From Spirochaetia bacterium (GTDB taxonomy: Bacteria; Spirochaetota; Leptospiria; Turneriellales; JAOUFE01): a DNA stretch of 52,435 bases. Positions within the stretch are counted from its first letter, which is position 1; every line of letters begins with the position of its first letter. Below the pieces are notes generated by a model, which saw only the letters and a list, made by a program, of their open reading frames with translations, had not been told where the DNA came from and searched no databases. Positions 25,701 to 33,664 of this stretch are shown here, one piece after another. Where the stretch lies: contig JAOUFY010000013.1 in the NCBI GenBank assembly GCA_029857955.1, positions 1 to 52,435 on the forward strand, in the 5' to 3' direction. The position numbers were made by a program, and so were the translations under genes.

Positions 25701-28699
25701 TCTTCTATCTGAATTCGATATTCAGGTATGTACTTTCTCGATACGATGGGTATTACATCCCGATTTATTTGCGGAATATCAAGGTTACGTAATAGACGGC
25801 TGACATAGGTTGCCAAAGAATCATCCCGCTCACCCTGTTCTTGAAGAATAAGTCCTTTAAGAGATGTGGTTATTTTTTTTGAAGGTTTCTCTGTATTGGC
25901 AATGATTTCCACCACCTGACGAATTACATGAGAATATTCAATACAGGCAGCTTCCGCGCGCAATAGATTAAAGAAAGCAAGTTTAATTTTACTGTTATCC
26001 GCGCCGGATCGAGGCATCCAGTCAATTATACCATATACCTTAAACAATTGAGACAATGTCATTCTAAAGCGGTATGATGGCCGATAACGGTCATCTTCCC
26101 ACATTCTTACAAGCTGATTAAGTTCGCCAAAATAAGAAAGATTCGTATCCAGCAAAGGCGAATATAGTCTTTTAATTCCGGTATAAAAGTTAATAATAGA
26201 AACAATTTCATTTTGAACCTGTTCTGTATCACACTTTTTAATGACTTTAGCATCCAGAGATTTTATAATTTCAGAAACTCTATTGATGATTTTATCATCC
26301 GGCAAGAAACCATTAAAATGAGCTTTAATTAGACGAAGTAAAACAGGAATGTGACGTTGAGGGTCATTTTTAATTTTCGAATAAATTTCTTCATCGTTTA
26401 ACCAGTCAAGTATGTGATCGCTTTTTTCTACGGCTGACTTGCTTTGAAGTTGATCTTCTTCTTTACTTGCTTCAATGCCTGATGTATCCTCAACAATAAA
26501 AAGAACTTCTCCTTCAAGCAGACTTTTACCAATAACAAGTCCGTCTGGCGTACGCCCTATTTCAAGACGAGAAAGATCTCCATCTTCACAAAGGTATGTG
26601 ATTTTGCCGTCTAATGGAGAATTCAACGTCGTCTCCATTTTCATGGCAGATATAATAACAATAGGATCGCCCTTTTTTACAATGCTGCCTTCTGTAAGCC
26701 TTTCTCTTTTTAAATGCTCGTCTTTTGAAAATGCAACAAAAGTTGATTGAAATGGAGCTCTAACCATACCGGCAGGATCAGCCTTAGCTCCTGCGCCTAG
26801 AGCTGTAATAGTCATTTTGTAGTAGTGAATTTTTCCAACATTATCCGGCATGCGTATGATCGAATAAACAGGCTTTTTGTCAATTCGAATAGGATAATAA
26901 TGCATTCCAAAACGAATCAGATAATCTTCATTACCTTCCATTCTCGGGAGAAGCTCTACTTCGCCCATAAAATGGTTATCAACAAATACATAAAATAAAT
27001 CGAGAGATGTCTGCATCAATTGAATCTTGTACGATTTAGAATAAATTTTTACCTGAAAACCAATCGGCAAACGTTGCAAATGCATAGCCTGGATTGTATT
27101 TTCAAGATCTCTGGACATAAATACATTTGAAACCGATTCTTGAACAAGACGGGCATTTTCAGCAAGAGAACCAAAAATAGCGGCCAATTGCGATTCTCTT
27201 TCCGTAGCAGGATCTCCCGTTTCAAGATCTTTATTGTCGATAAGTATTCTATTGGTATATTTACCGGATCTAAATTCCTCGTGACGAACAACTTTTAAAA
27301 GCTGATTAATGTTGGTAACTACTCCGCGAACATACAATTCGCTTAAAGATCGCTCCAATCTTAAAAGCGCTCCTCGTCTGGTTGAACTTTCTACAATGAT
27401 TTTTCCAATCATCGGATCATAATGAGGTAAAATTACGTCGCCCTTTTTAAAGCCAAAGTCGCATCTTAATCCGTTAAACGTCGGAAGTTCAAGTTCCTGA
27501 ACTTTTCCAGGGGCAGGCGCATAATCATTTTCCGGATCTTCCGCATATATTCGAGCTTCAATGGTATGGCGTCTGGGTTTAAATCGGCCTTCCAGTGCCG
27601 TATGGTAGGGAATTTCGTGATCGCGTCCGTCAAAATAAAGAACCTGCCACTTGGCTAAATCAATACCAACCGCCTGATCTGTTACAGGATGTTCCACCTG
27701 TAAACGGACATTCATTTCAAGAAAACCAAATCTTTGAGATTCCGGATCAAATAAAAATTCAACCGTTCCGGCTCCGGCTCCTTTTGAATAGCCCGAAATT
27801 CGAGCCATGTTTTCAGCCGCGGCAAGCATCGAAAGAATCGTATGACTATCGAGAAAGGCGTTACCGTTTTCTTCAATTACCTTCTGGTTACGCCGCTGAA
27901 CTGCACATTTTCGAAGACCGATGGCGGTATCATTAAATATTTGCACTTCCATATGAACCGGACGTTCAATGTATTTTTCAAGATAAAATGTATCATTGCT
28001 GTACAGGTTTCGGCCGGTACGCTGGCAATAGTCAACTGCAAGATAAAGTCCGGATTCTTGAAAAACGGGCATCATACCCTTTCCACCGCCGCCGGCGCTT
28101 AGTTTAACAATGACCGGATAGCCGATTTTTTTAGCCGCTTCTTTTGCGCTTTCGGCATCAGGCAGTGAAGGTGATCCCTCAAATAGCGGTACGCCTTCTT
28201 CTTTAGCCAGTTTTCTGGCGGCAAGTTTATCGCCCACTCGATGCATGATGTCGGCGGCTGGTCCCATAAATATAATTTCTTTGCCGCTGTGCGCAGAAGC
28301 TGCATCAATGGCTTCAACAAAAGCAGGGTTTTCAGATAAAAAACCATAACCAGGATAAATACCATTGGCATCTACCAGTTGAGCAGCGGCAATAACGATC
28401 GAAATGTTGGTATAATTTCGCATGTTGCCAATCACCACAACTTCGTCGGCCATTTCATACCAGGATTGGCCTAAATCAACATCCGTTACAATAGCAACAC
28501 TGGGAATTCCTTCTTCTTTTAATGTTAGAAAAAATCTTTTAGCAATTTCTCCGCGATTTGCCACCATGACTTTTTGAAGTCTGTGAGGTCTTTTATCAAT
28601 TGGACTAAGTTTTTGTTCATGACGAGGGTTTATTTGCTTTAAATACAACAAACTCTCATTTATAGATTGAATGATATCTTTATTTTCCGCGTTACTCAT
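22796..28699 (-). CDS. Fused acyl-CoA carboxylase (biotin carboxylase, biotin carrier, carboxyltransferase)
   Basis: 1,967 residues. Domains in order: biotin carboxylase (about 40-490, with VMVANRGEIAKRF, the glycine-rich ATP loop GGGGKGM at 203-209 and EMNVRLQVEHPVTD); a linker barrel; biotinyl domain with AMKMET and modified Lys687; a roughly 500-residue mostly helical central region (about 745-1,250) with no bacterial counterpart that I recognise; and the two crotonase-fold carboxyltransferase halves (about 1,270 to the end; GGASGDLEGLKYVAAAY, then DQPLIMGGAPDAPGTEKFR). It would carboxylate acetyl-CoA and/or propionyl-CoA using bicarbonate and ATP. The order mimics eukaryotic ACC; as far as I recall, similar fusions are annotated in Leptospira. 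It is a monocistronic unit. Substrate preference is not evident. Confidence 0.93.
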   Translation of the reverse strand: MSNAENKDIIQSINESLLYLKQINPRHEQKLSPIDKRPHRLQKVMVANRGEIAKRFFLTLKEEGIPSVAIVTDVDLGQSWYEMADEVVVIGNMRNYTNISIVIAAAQLVDANGIYPGYGFLSENPAFVEAIDAASAHSGKEIIFMGPAADIMHRVGDKLAARKLAKEEGVPLFEGSPSLPDAESAKEAAKKIGYPVIVKLSAGGGGKGMMPVFQESGLYLAVDYCQRTGRNLYSNDTFYLEKYIERPVHMEVQIFNDTAIGLRKCAVQRRNQKVIEENGNAFLDSHTILSMLAAAENMARISGYSKGAGAGTVEFLFDPESQRFGFLEMNVRLQVEHPVTDQAVGIDLAKWQVLYFDGRDHEIPYHTALEGRFKPRRHTIEARIYAEDPENDYAPAPGKVQELELPTFNGLRCDFGFKKGDVILPHYDPMIGKIIVESSTRRGALLRLERSLSELYVRGVVTNINQLLKVVRHEEFRSGKYTNRILIDNKDLETGDPATERESQLAAIFGSLAENARLVQESVSNVFMSRDLENTIQAMHLQRLPIGFQVKIYSKSYKIQLMQTSLDLFYVFVDNHFMGEVELLPRMEGNEDYLIRFGMHYYPIRIDKKPVYSIIRMPDNVGKIHYYKMTITALGAGAKADPAGMVRAPFQSTFVAFSKDEHLKRERLTEGSIVKKGDPIVIISAMKMETTLNSPLDGKITYLCEDGDLSRLEIGRTPDGLVIGKSLLEGEVLFIVEDTSGIEASKEEDQLQSKSAVEKSDHILDWLNDEEIYSKIKNDPQRHIPVLLRLIKAHFNGFLPDDKIINRVSEIIKSLDAKVIKKCDTEQVQNEIVSIINFYTGIKRLYSPLLDTNLSYFGELNQLVRMWEDDRYRPSYRFRMTLSQLFKVYGIIDWMPRSGADNSKIKLAFFNLLRAEAACIEYSHVIRQVVEIIANTEKPSKKITTSLKGLILQEQGERDDSLATYVSRLLRNLDIPQINRDVIPIVSRKYIPEYRIQIEDVFSSFNGHSRDEVISSVEQSIKKPYDDLIEDSMSEWMKKEINASLDKLKKNFKIKRLYSMFQNIVIYQVSELKNEKIKKYLAIAFVDNIEFLRDDRNQIITSESTEVACIQATQLIRAYQAKQSLKDNWIEIYACKEPVLMDLRGINSEILNYQVFARSGMSVLRFFTDISVDRTTIFIDARHPVDQSISRKVLFLARNQGRLTFDLLIERDSRNPYYDGNGNDKDQRLFDRDKWPIDIWANETFDPGSIDTITINSIDNYLWKDPKSAKEIVKPVGGKIYSGTVGSKNALFYMKDSRIAGGASGDLEGLKYVAAAYIAYHKNMPLYVWNDGAGANIKEGMISLNRAAEGFMINALLGGRVDKATFSNYTKQFPDESLRNLFAELDKMLSSDLKKLNEGTGFFIVGVGIGSSTGLDVYGSSQMAIQVMVDAEQSYRVLTGSNVIKSVTGEDLTNYEIGGAKVMSKWTGTVDLIAENKLHLMTYIRSIQEIFVDQASLPSIQRIKIKEDTEESSATKLDVLNYQLILRNVDGGLFLPMKEEYYGSGSAIGGFARIGGRAVLIMGPRTNFGIRSFATVTKVKELLSVARKTGVNQIILFGKNWYHETITEDDLTLRARTDFMKMLSQKSGVRIHIITHKYGLHKVVMNHSVDALIFVQKGELSQNDYEVVRKTAAFIVDSVDEAFDMAHKIIELLDPIQNKDKNSAKKIEIKVSSKKVTLPSDTSVPFDMKANVIEPLFDEGSFIEFYEKMNDKTQGPSLITGFARLNGQTVGVIADQPLIMGGAPDAPGTEKFRVFTELVSRNNIPLVMLSNAPGFVPGTKQERLRIQQIGGESLDVNVLSNMPVVSVVLNQNYGGRQIHSFSRFLRPGIVYLALKRSVLAVMGANASFDLFEGSKYQELLAAKKTDEANKLKKKYVADYNTKAAAENDAFTTGVLDWLIENENDLRKEVIKGLEKAKEDVKRIFMSK

Positions 28700-28812
28700 T
28701 GTTTTTATTTCCGTAATTTACTAATGTTAAGATATGAGTGCAAAGCGCAATAAGCCTGTCAAGCCAAAAGGATTCAGGATATACCAAGGATGATGCGAGC
28801 TGTCTTTTTGGT

Positions 28813-28863
28813 AAAGGGGGGGATTTTGATTTTTTTTAAAGTGGAATTATTCGTTTCCCCCCT
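28813..28863. repeat. G-tract/C-tract inverted repeat
   Basis: AAAGGGGGGG (28813-28822) and TTTCCCCCCT (28854-28863) can pair across a 31-base A/T-rich spacer. The layout resembles the element at 50034-50103. It lies directly left of the MITE-like element, in the 413-base gap upstream of the carboxylase gene. Two overlapping small open frames here on opposite strands follow from the palindromes and are not genes. Confidence 0.45.
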
Positions 28864-28869
28864 CGCTGC

Positions 28870-29002
28870 AAGGGGCTGTCTAAAAAGTCTTACCGCAAAG
28901 GCGCGAAGGGCGCAAAGTAAAGAAATAAAGGGATTTTTCTTTAATTCCTTTGCGTACTTTACGTCTTCACGGTTCAAATTTTGACTTATTCGACAACCCC
29001 TT
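28870..29002. mobile_element. MITE-like palindromic element, 133 bp
   Basis: Terminal inverted repeats of 20 bases match at 17 positions: AAGGGGCTGTCTAAAAAGTC (28870-28889) and the reverse complement of 28983-29002 (AAGGGGTTGTCGAATAAGTC). Inside, 28892-28917 and 28948-28973 form a second inverted repeat (19 of 26 pair) built from CGCAAAG-type units. No transposase is encoded, so it would depend on one elsewhere. A clear target-site duplication is not visible. The rest of the 28700-29112 gap holds nothing else recognisable. Confidence 0.6.
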
Positions 29003-29112
29003 TACGCTACCCCCCAACTACATTATTCCTTTATTTTCGTTATACGATTCCATTTAGTTTTATACAGAAATTACAACGATCAGTTAATTATTAAACTGTA
29101 TAAAACTTTAAA

Positions 29113-29601
29113 TCAGTATAAAACCATAGGAACTGCTGATACACCGACGCCGGCCTGATAATAAAAATTTGGATAAGCGGCATTGTATTCATAGCTATTA
29201 CAATTTGCAATTGAGCCGCAAACTTTTATCCAGGGATAGATATTGCCCACTGGAATACAATTTAAATTTACCGTCAATGAACCCGTCGTATTTGATGGAT
29301 TTATAACTACCGGCACACTACAGTCAGTGGAGCCCAAATCTTTTACAACTACGGTTAATTCTGACATTGAAATATCCGAATTAATCGTAAAATTAAAATG
29401 CTCTGAACCGTCAAATACCCAAGCAGGATTACATGAAGTTGAAGATGCAGCGTTACATACTATTGTTATTATCTTGGGAGCAACTGCATTGCTATTACTG
29501 GAAGAACTAGATGTGCTTTCCTTTGGAGTAGTATTACAGCTTGTTAGAAAAAAAAATATTCCTGCGATCAAAAACAAAATTGACTTGGATTTTTTTTTCA
29601 T
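29113..29601 (-). CDS. Small Cys-rich lipoprotein of unknown function
   Basis: 162 residues. A basic, hydrophobic signal ends in a canonical lipobox LTSC (Cys22). A Ser/Asn-rich linker (about 28-38) leads to a beta-rich domain with six cysteines spaced as likely disulfide pairs. Segments such as FNFTINSDISMSELTVVVKD suggest an Ig-like sandwich. The family is not recognised. It is a surface or periplasmic lipoprotein, transcribed alone, divergent from the barrel and repeat-lipoprotein pair. Confidence 0.7.
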   Translation of the reverse strand: MKKKSKSILFLIAGIFFFLTSCNTTPKESTSSSSSNSNAVAPKIITIVCNAASSTSCNPAWVFDGSEHFNFTINSDISMSELTVVVKDLGSTDCSVPVVINPSNTTGSLTVNLNCIPVGNIYPWIKVCGSIANCNSYEYNAAYPNFYYQAGVGVSAVPMVLY

Positions 29602-29932
29602 TACAACCTCCGCAATGTATCCCGAAAAGACGGATTAGTTTGTAAAACAGTTAAAATTCTAACATCAACGAATCAAATAACCTCTTCAGTATACATCTTA
29701 TATATTTACTATATACAAATGAATATATATGTCCAAAAAATCATATTTTTTTATCTTTATTTCCTAACGTACGTATGAAAAATACCTAAATAAAACCTTG
29801 AGGTTACAGTAAAATATAACCGATGATAGTATCATGCGTGTTATTATATTAGCAATTGAAGAAATAGCAAGCCATACATGTTTGATTATGAGATTATAAG
29901 TCGTCTAATAAATTATAGAAAATATTACCATT
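29602..29932. other. AT-rich divergent promoter region
   Basis: 331 bases between a lipoprotein gene and the outer-membrane barrel gene. I see only a weak hairpin, GGTTA (29802-29806) with TAACC (29817-29821). No RNA gene or remnant is apparent. Confidence 0.4.
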
Positions 29933-29968
29933 ATGCTATATACTAACTATAATGATACAATGGAAATT

Positions 29969-30661
29969 ATGAATAAAATATTGAGAATTGTAAGCCTTAT
30001 GACAATTTTGACTTATTTTATCCCTGTTTTTTCTCAACAACAAGAAGAAATTAACAAAAATAACAAAAATGATATGTCATATTTTAGTCAGGAAGAAATG
30101 CAATTTATTCTTGGCGATAAAGAACAACCATGGAACTATGCAAGTATATCGATTGCGCCATATTATCAAATGGGAGTTGGTACTTTTTCACTTATACTTC
30201 CATATACCACAGGGTTTATCGTGGCCTTTGATCATGGAATACATCACGCCTTTAAACCGGTATACCGTAAAAAAAGTCCATTTATTCCCGGATTACGAGT
30301 TGAATTGGCTTATAATATATATGGAGCATTACCAGTAAATTCCCTGTCCATCACGGCAGGGGTATTGTGGCTTTTTCCTGTTAATCACGGGAAGGCTGGC
30401 GATATTTCCTTGTCAACGACCGGCGGAATGAACTTTATGCGTGGTCAAATTGGAAAACATTACTATTCAAACGATGCATTGTACTTGACATCTGCATTGG
30501 GTTATCGATTATCATTTTCAAACGTATTTTTTTCCCTTGAAGGTAGATTTTCTTATATTAATGATAAGAGTTTTCCATGGTATGGGGTTGGCGGTTCTCT
30601 TGGAATCGGATATAAATTTGTCCATTCAACCCCCTCTGAATCGGAAGGAGCCGGTAAATGA
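29969..30661 (+). CDS. Outer-membrane beta-barrel protein, paired with the repeat lipoprotein
   Basis: About 230 residues from ATG 29969. I prefer this start to the longer frame from 29933 because it gives a clean signal peptide (MNKILRIVSLMTILTYFIPV, then FSQ) and GGAA precedes it. After a short polar segment there is an alternation of strands typical of a small barrel: FSLILPYTTGFIVAFDHG, GLRVELAYNIYGALP, LSITAGVLWLFPV, LYLTSALGYRLSFSNVFFSL and a final YSGVGGSLGIGYKF-like strand. The family is not recognised. The last four bases (ATGA) overlap the start of the repeat lipoprotein, which indicates translational coupling and a joint function. Confidence 0.65.
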   Translation: MNKILRIVSLMTILTYFIPVFSQQQEEINKNNKNDMSYFSQEEMQFILGDKEQPWNYASISIAPYYQMGVGTFSLILPYTTGFIVAFDHGIHHAFKPVYRKKSPFIPGLRVELAYNIYGALPVNSLSITAGVLWLFPVNHGKAGDISLSTTGGMNFMRGQIGKHYYSNDALYLTSALGYRLSFSNVFFSLEGRFSYINDKSFPWYGVGGSLGIGYKFVHSTPSESEGAGK

Positions 30662-32505
30662 AAAAATTAAACATTAGTTATTATTTACAAATCATTCTTC
30701 TTTCTATATCAGTTACTTTTTGTTCAAACAACATGGATCAATTGTATTTATTACAGGCCAGTACAAGCGCCTACCCTACAGGTACTCCCATTGACATTAA
30801 CGGCGACGGAAAAGTTGACGGGCTTGATGTAAATAATGATGGTTTAATTGATATGAGGTTTGTAAGTCCAATTGGAATTCCCGCGACCGGAATTGATATC
30901 AACAAAGATGGCACTGCCGATTTTTACATGTATACAACCAAATCGGGTTCCTCTTTTAATATGAAGGCCGATGGAACAGGGTCGGCGGTTACTGTCATCA
31001 TTAAAAACGGTCAATTGATCGGATATGACACAACAGGCGACGGCCTTGTAAATATTAACGTAACTGGTTCAAACGTACTGTATTATAAGGTAGGCGGTAA
31101 TGCAACGGGAGTAACTTCAAACATCACACTCTCTCTGACCATAAACAATAGTTCCTATGAGTATTTAACCATTTCAGCAAATGGGGCATTTCAATTTACA
31201 TCTAATTTAAACGGAGGGTATTTTTATCAAGTTGCCATAGCTTCAGCTTCTCAACAATGTACATTTCCAAATAACAATACATCCGGAATCATTGCCGCTA
31301 GCGATATCACAAACATCGACATTACCTGCGGAAGTTTAAGTGTACCGGTTACCGTAGTCTGGGATGGCGATACTGTGGCAACGCCCGCTCCTGGACCTTA
31401 CCCTATTGGAAGTATGATGCTGTCTTTAACCATAAACAATTCAACAACCGAATATTTATCTATAGCCGCTTATAATGGTTCACTTACATCACATTCGGAT
31501 GCTACCACCACTTTTCTTTCTAAATTAAATACAGGGGCATTTTACAAGGTACTCATAGTGTCATCCACTGATAATTGTATCATTTCAAATAATACAGGAA
31601 CCATGCCAATAGCAGCAACGATTACCGTTAAATGCGCAAAATTTACAGTTAATAACAGTACGGCGCTAATCTCCGGTTTAACCAATATACCTTCTGCAAA
31701 CAGCATTACTCTCTCTCTTGCTGTAAATGGAACATTTAAAGAAACCAAAACGGTAACTAATCCCGCAACAGCATTTACTTTTGTTACAAATTTATTTGCC
31801 GGCGATGCGTACAGCGTACAGATTGTATCCTCTACACAAAGTTGTAAAATTTCGTCAAATACAGGCATCATCAGTACAACAACCCCTGCCAATATAACCA
31901 ATGTTGCCGTAGTTTGTGCTCAGTATACGGTAGGTGGTACGATCAATCCATTACCTTTAACGGCCGCGTTGTCATCAAACATGATCGTTTCATTATATGT
32001 AAACGGAGTTTTAACTGAAAGTAAATTGTACCTTGCAACGACAGCAGCTCAAACAGGGTTTACATTTGCTACCAACTTATACAGTTCAGATATCTACAAT
32101 GTTCAAATCAGTACGACTCAAAACTGTATGATTTCATCAAATTCAGGAACCATCATAGCCACTAATATTTCTACTGTAACGATCAAATGTGGTGAATACA
32201 CAATAAGCGGAAACATCGTGCTAAGTGGTGTTGCAACATCAGGCAATATAACACTCAATCTTCAGGTTATTTCAGGCAGCAATGTTTATACGGAATCAAT
32301 TACAAAAACCGCGGTACCAGCTGCACCTAGTTCCACACCATATGGACCATTTAACTGGAAACTACTGCCGGGAGATTTGTACACAGTTTCTGTTGCAGTT
32401 GAAACTATTGGCGGTGTAAACTGTACTCCTGCTGCGGGGGCTAGCGGCACGATTAGCACGATTACGCCAACCTCTGTCACAACAGCAAATATTAACTGCC
32501 CATGA
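30658..32505 (+). CDS. Large repeat lipoprotein with calcium-binding-type loops
   Basis: 615 residues. The signal peptide ends SVTFC (Cys22), a relaxed lipobox of the sort accepted in spirochaetes. Residues about 46-65 hold overlapping DxNxDG loops (DINGDGKVDGLDVNNDG), and two further copies follow (DINKDGTADF, DTTGDGLVNI), like dockerin or EF-hand calcium sites. From about residue 150 there are five tandem beta-rich repeats of about 80-90 residues. Each has a start like ITLSLTINN, a central N-L-x-x-G-x-x-Y-x-V segment and a closing pair of cysteines (for example NCIISNNTG then ITVKC), likely a disulfide. It looks like a surface-exposed adhesin or structural protein. It is coupled by 4-base overlap to the upstream barrel gene. 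Confidence 0.72.
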   Translation: MKKLNISYYLQIILLSISVTFCSNNMDQLYLLQASTSAYPTGTPIDINGDGKVDGLDVNNDGLIDMRFVSPIGIPATGIDINKDGTADFYMYTTKSGSSFNMKADGTGSAVTVIIKNGQLIGYDTTGDGLVNINVTGSNVLYYKVGGNATGVTSNITLSLTINNSSYEYLTISANGAFQFTSNLNGGYFYQVAIASASQQCTFPNNNTSGIIAASDITNIDITCGSLSVPVTVVWDGDTVATPAPGPYPIGSMMLSLTINNSTTEYLSIAAYNGSLTSHSDATTTFLSKLNTGAFYKVLIVSSTDNCIISNNTGTMPIAATITVKCAKFTVNNSTALISGLTNIPSANSITLSLAVNGTFKETKTVTNPATAFTFVTNLFAGDAYSVQIVSSTQSCKISSNTGIISTTTPANITNVAVVCAQYTVGGTINPLPLTAALSSNMIVSLYVNGVLTESKLYLATTAAQTGFTFATNLYSSDIYNVQISTTQNCMISSNSGTIIATNISTVTIKCGEYTISGNIVLSGVATSGNITLNLQVISGSNVYTESITKTAVPAAPSSTPYGPFNWKLLPGDLYTVSVAVETIGGVNCTPAAGASGTISTITPTSVTTANINCP

Positions 32506-32613
32506 GTTTTAGCGTATACCTGTTACGGGATTTTCGCTAATGACTTTTATACATTAACCGTCTATGGCATTGTTTTTAGTTTTATTAAGTTGATTGTTTG
32601 TCTTTTCTTTTCA

Positions 32614-33066
32614 CTACCGCAAAACGGCGATGACGATACCGCCGGTGGTCAGCGTAATACCAAACGACCAGATCATAAATCGGTCAATACGTTTTGTCAT
32701 TAAATCAAAACGTTTATCAACTTGCTCGAACCGCTTATCTACCTGTTCAAATCGTTTATCAACTTGCTCAAAACGTTTTTCCATCAGGTCGAAACCTGTT
32801 TTCATAAGTTCACGTTGATGTTTTAACTCTTCCTCAACTCGGACCATTCGCTCAGTTAAACCAACCATCCTTTCTTCAAGCCGAGTGGAACGTTCATTTA
32901 AGTCTGACACTTTTTCATCCACACGGGTAATACGCTCCAATAACATGGGATCACACGTTGGCTTTGCAGGTTCCAAATATATCTTTGACCATTCCTTAAA
33001 ATGATCTTTAACGTATTGGCCAATGCTTTGAAAGTGCTGCTCGCTCAATTCCATTTGTACATTCAT
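32614..33066 (-). CDS. Heptad-repeat coiled-coil protein with C-terminal membrane anchor
   Basis: 150 residues from ATG 33066, chosen over a longer frame because CTGGAGG sits 7 bases before it. A long amphipathic stretch runs from about residue 55, with a unit like RFEQVDK repeated three times exactly and further degenerate copies (DLMEKRF, RFDLMTKRI). A final hydrophobic segment (about 130-147, MIWSFGITLTTGGIVIAVL) anchors it. At DNA level the heptads are imperfect 21-base repeats (about 32700-32780). The layout resembles Borrelia Bdr proteins and DUF1640-type proteins; homology is not established. Role unknown, perhaps a membrane-tethered oligomer. It converges with the repeat lipoprotein gene. 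Confidence 0.75.
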   Translation of the reverse strand: MNVQMELSEQHFQSIGQYVKDHFKEWSKIYLEPAKPTCDPMLLERITRVDEKVSDLNERSTRLEERMVGLTERMVRVEEELKHQRELMKTGFDLMEKRFEQVDKRFEQVDKRFEQVDKRFDLMTKRIDRFMIWSFGITLTTGGIVIAVLR

Positions 33067-33133
33067 AATAATCCTCCAGAATAACCCTGTCAAATATATT
33101 ATAACACGAAACGATATTTTTTTTCAGGAGAGG

Positions 33134-33535
33134 TTACATTTTTTTAAATGCCAGATAACTTCCATGGCAGATTTTTTCGAAACTATGAATATTTTTATTA
33201 TATAAATACGTCCATGCTTTTTTTTTGCTGTCATCAAGTAAAAAAACCTCTGCGCCTGATCTTCGGTATTCTGAATTTTGCAAGTCATCTGGATGATAAC
33301 CCTCATATTCGTCTAATTCATCAAATGAAAAGTTTTCAGGAAGTGTATAAAGTTCGCCATAAATCTTGTTTTGATTCGTTTTTTCGTCAGCTAAAACCAA
33401 CCCGGGGTAATTGCCTAGATCGTAAAGATTGCCATATACAAAAGCTATTTCAAATAAATCCATTTCAAAAAATGAAATGTTTAACTTTTTACGCAAAGAG
33501 CTTAATAACGTACCATAGACAAATAAACATTGCAT
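33134..33535 (-). CDS. Gamma-glutamylcyclotransferase-like (AIG2) protein
   Basis: 133 residues. The N-terminal LFVYGTLLSS (YGTL at 7-10) is the substrate-loop signature, and LDEYEGYHPDD carries the conserved acidic region near the usual catalytic Glu. GNLYDLGNYPGLVL is the conserved second strand. Members act on gamma-glutamyl amines or peptides, or on related small adducts; the true substrate is not predictable. It lies 129 bases downstream of the adenosine-kinase-like gene on the same strand, but a palindrome pair separates them and probably ends the upstream transcript. Confidence 0.85.
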   Translation of the reverse strand: MQCLFVYGTLLSSLRKKLNISFFEMDLFEIAFVYGNLYDLGNYPGLVLADEKTNQNKIYGELYTLPENFSFDELDEYEGYHPDDLQNSEYRRSGAEVFLLDDSKKKAWTYLYNKNIHSFEKICHGSYLAFKKM

Positions 33536-33595
33536 ATTTACAAATTGTTCACAAACCTTTGTGAGTTCGAATTTATTTTAACATAAAATACGAAT

Positions 33596-33661
33596 GGGGT
33601 AGCCCAAAAAGACTGCAAGCGCAGCCGAAGCAGTCTTTGCGGGCAAGGGGCATAGCCCCTT
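33596..33661. repeat. Double palindrome between the PfkB and AIG2 genes
   Basis: First hairpin: AAAGACTGC (33608-33616) with GCAGTCTTT (33630-33638), enclosed by GCCC (33602-33605) and GGGC (33641-33644). Second: AAGGGGC-ATA-GCCCCTT (33645-33661). A GCAG-bearing hairpin followed by an AGGGGC/GCCCCT hairpin repeats the plan of the right half of 16050-16141. It may serve as terminator of the adenosine-kinase-like gene, whose stop is 4 bases away. Confidence 0.6.
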
Positions 33662-33664
33662 AAT

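Noticed and set aside
28774..28984. Overlapping 60-70 codon frames on both strands
   Set aside because: They arise from the palindromic MITE-like and G-tract repeats and overlap each other almost completely.
31542..31901. 119-codon leftward frame inside the repeat lipoprotein gene
   Set aside because: It is antisense to a gene with clear tandem protein repeats; the open frame reflects the repeated codons.
32509..32540. TTAGCG/CGCTAA inverted repeat as terminator of the repeat lipoprotein
   Set aside because: Only 6 bp with a 20-base loop and no T tract next to the stem.
32700..32780. Possible CRISPR-like array of about 21-base repeats
   Set aside because: The repeats are contiguous with no spacers and encode heptads of a coiled coil, in frame.
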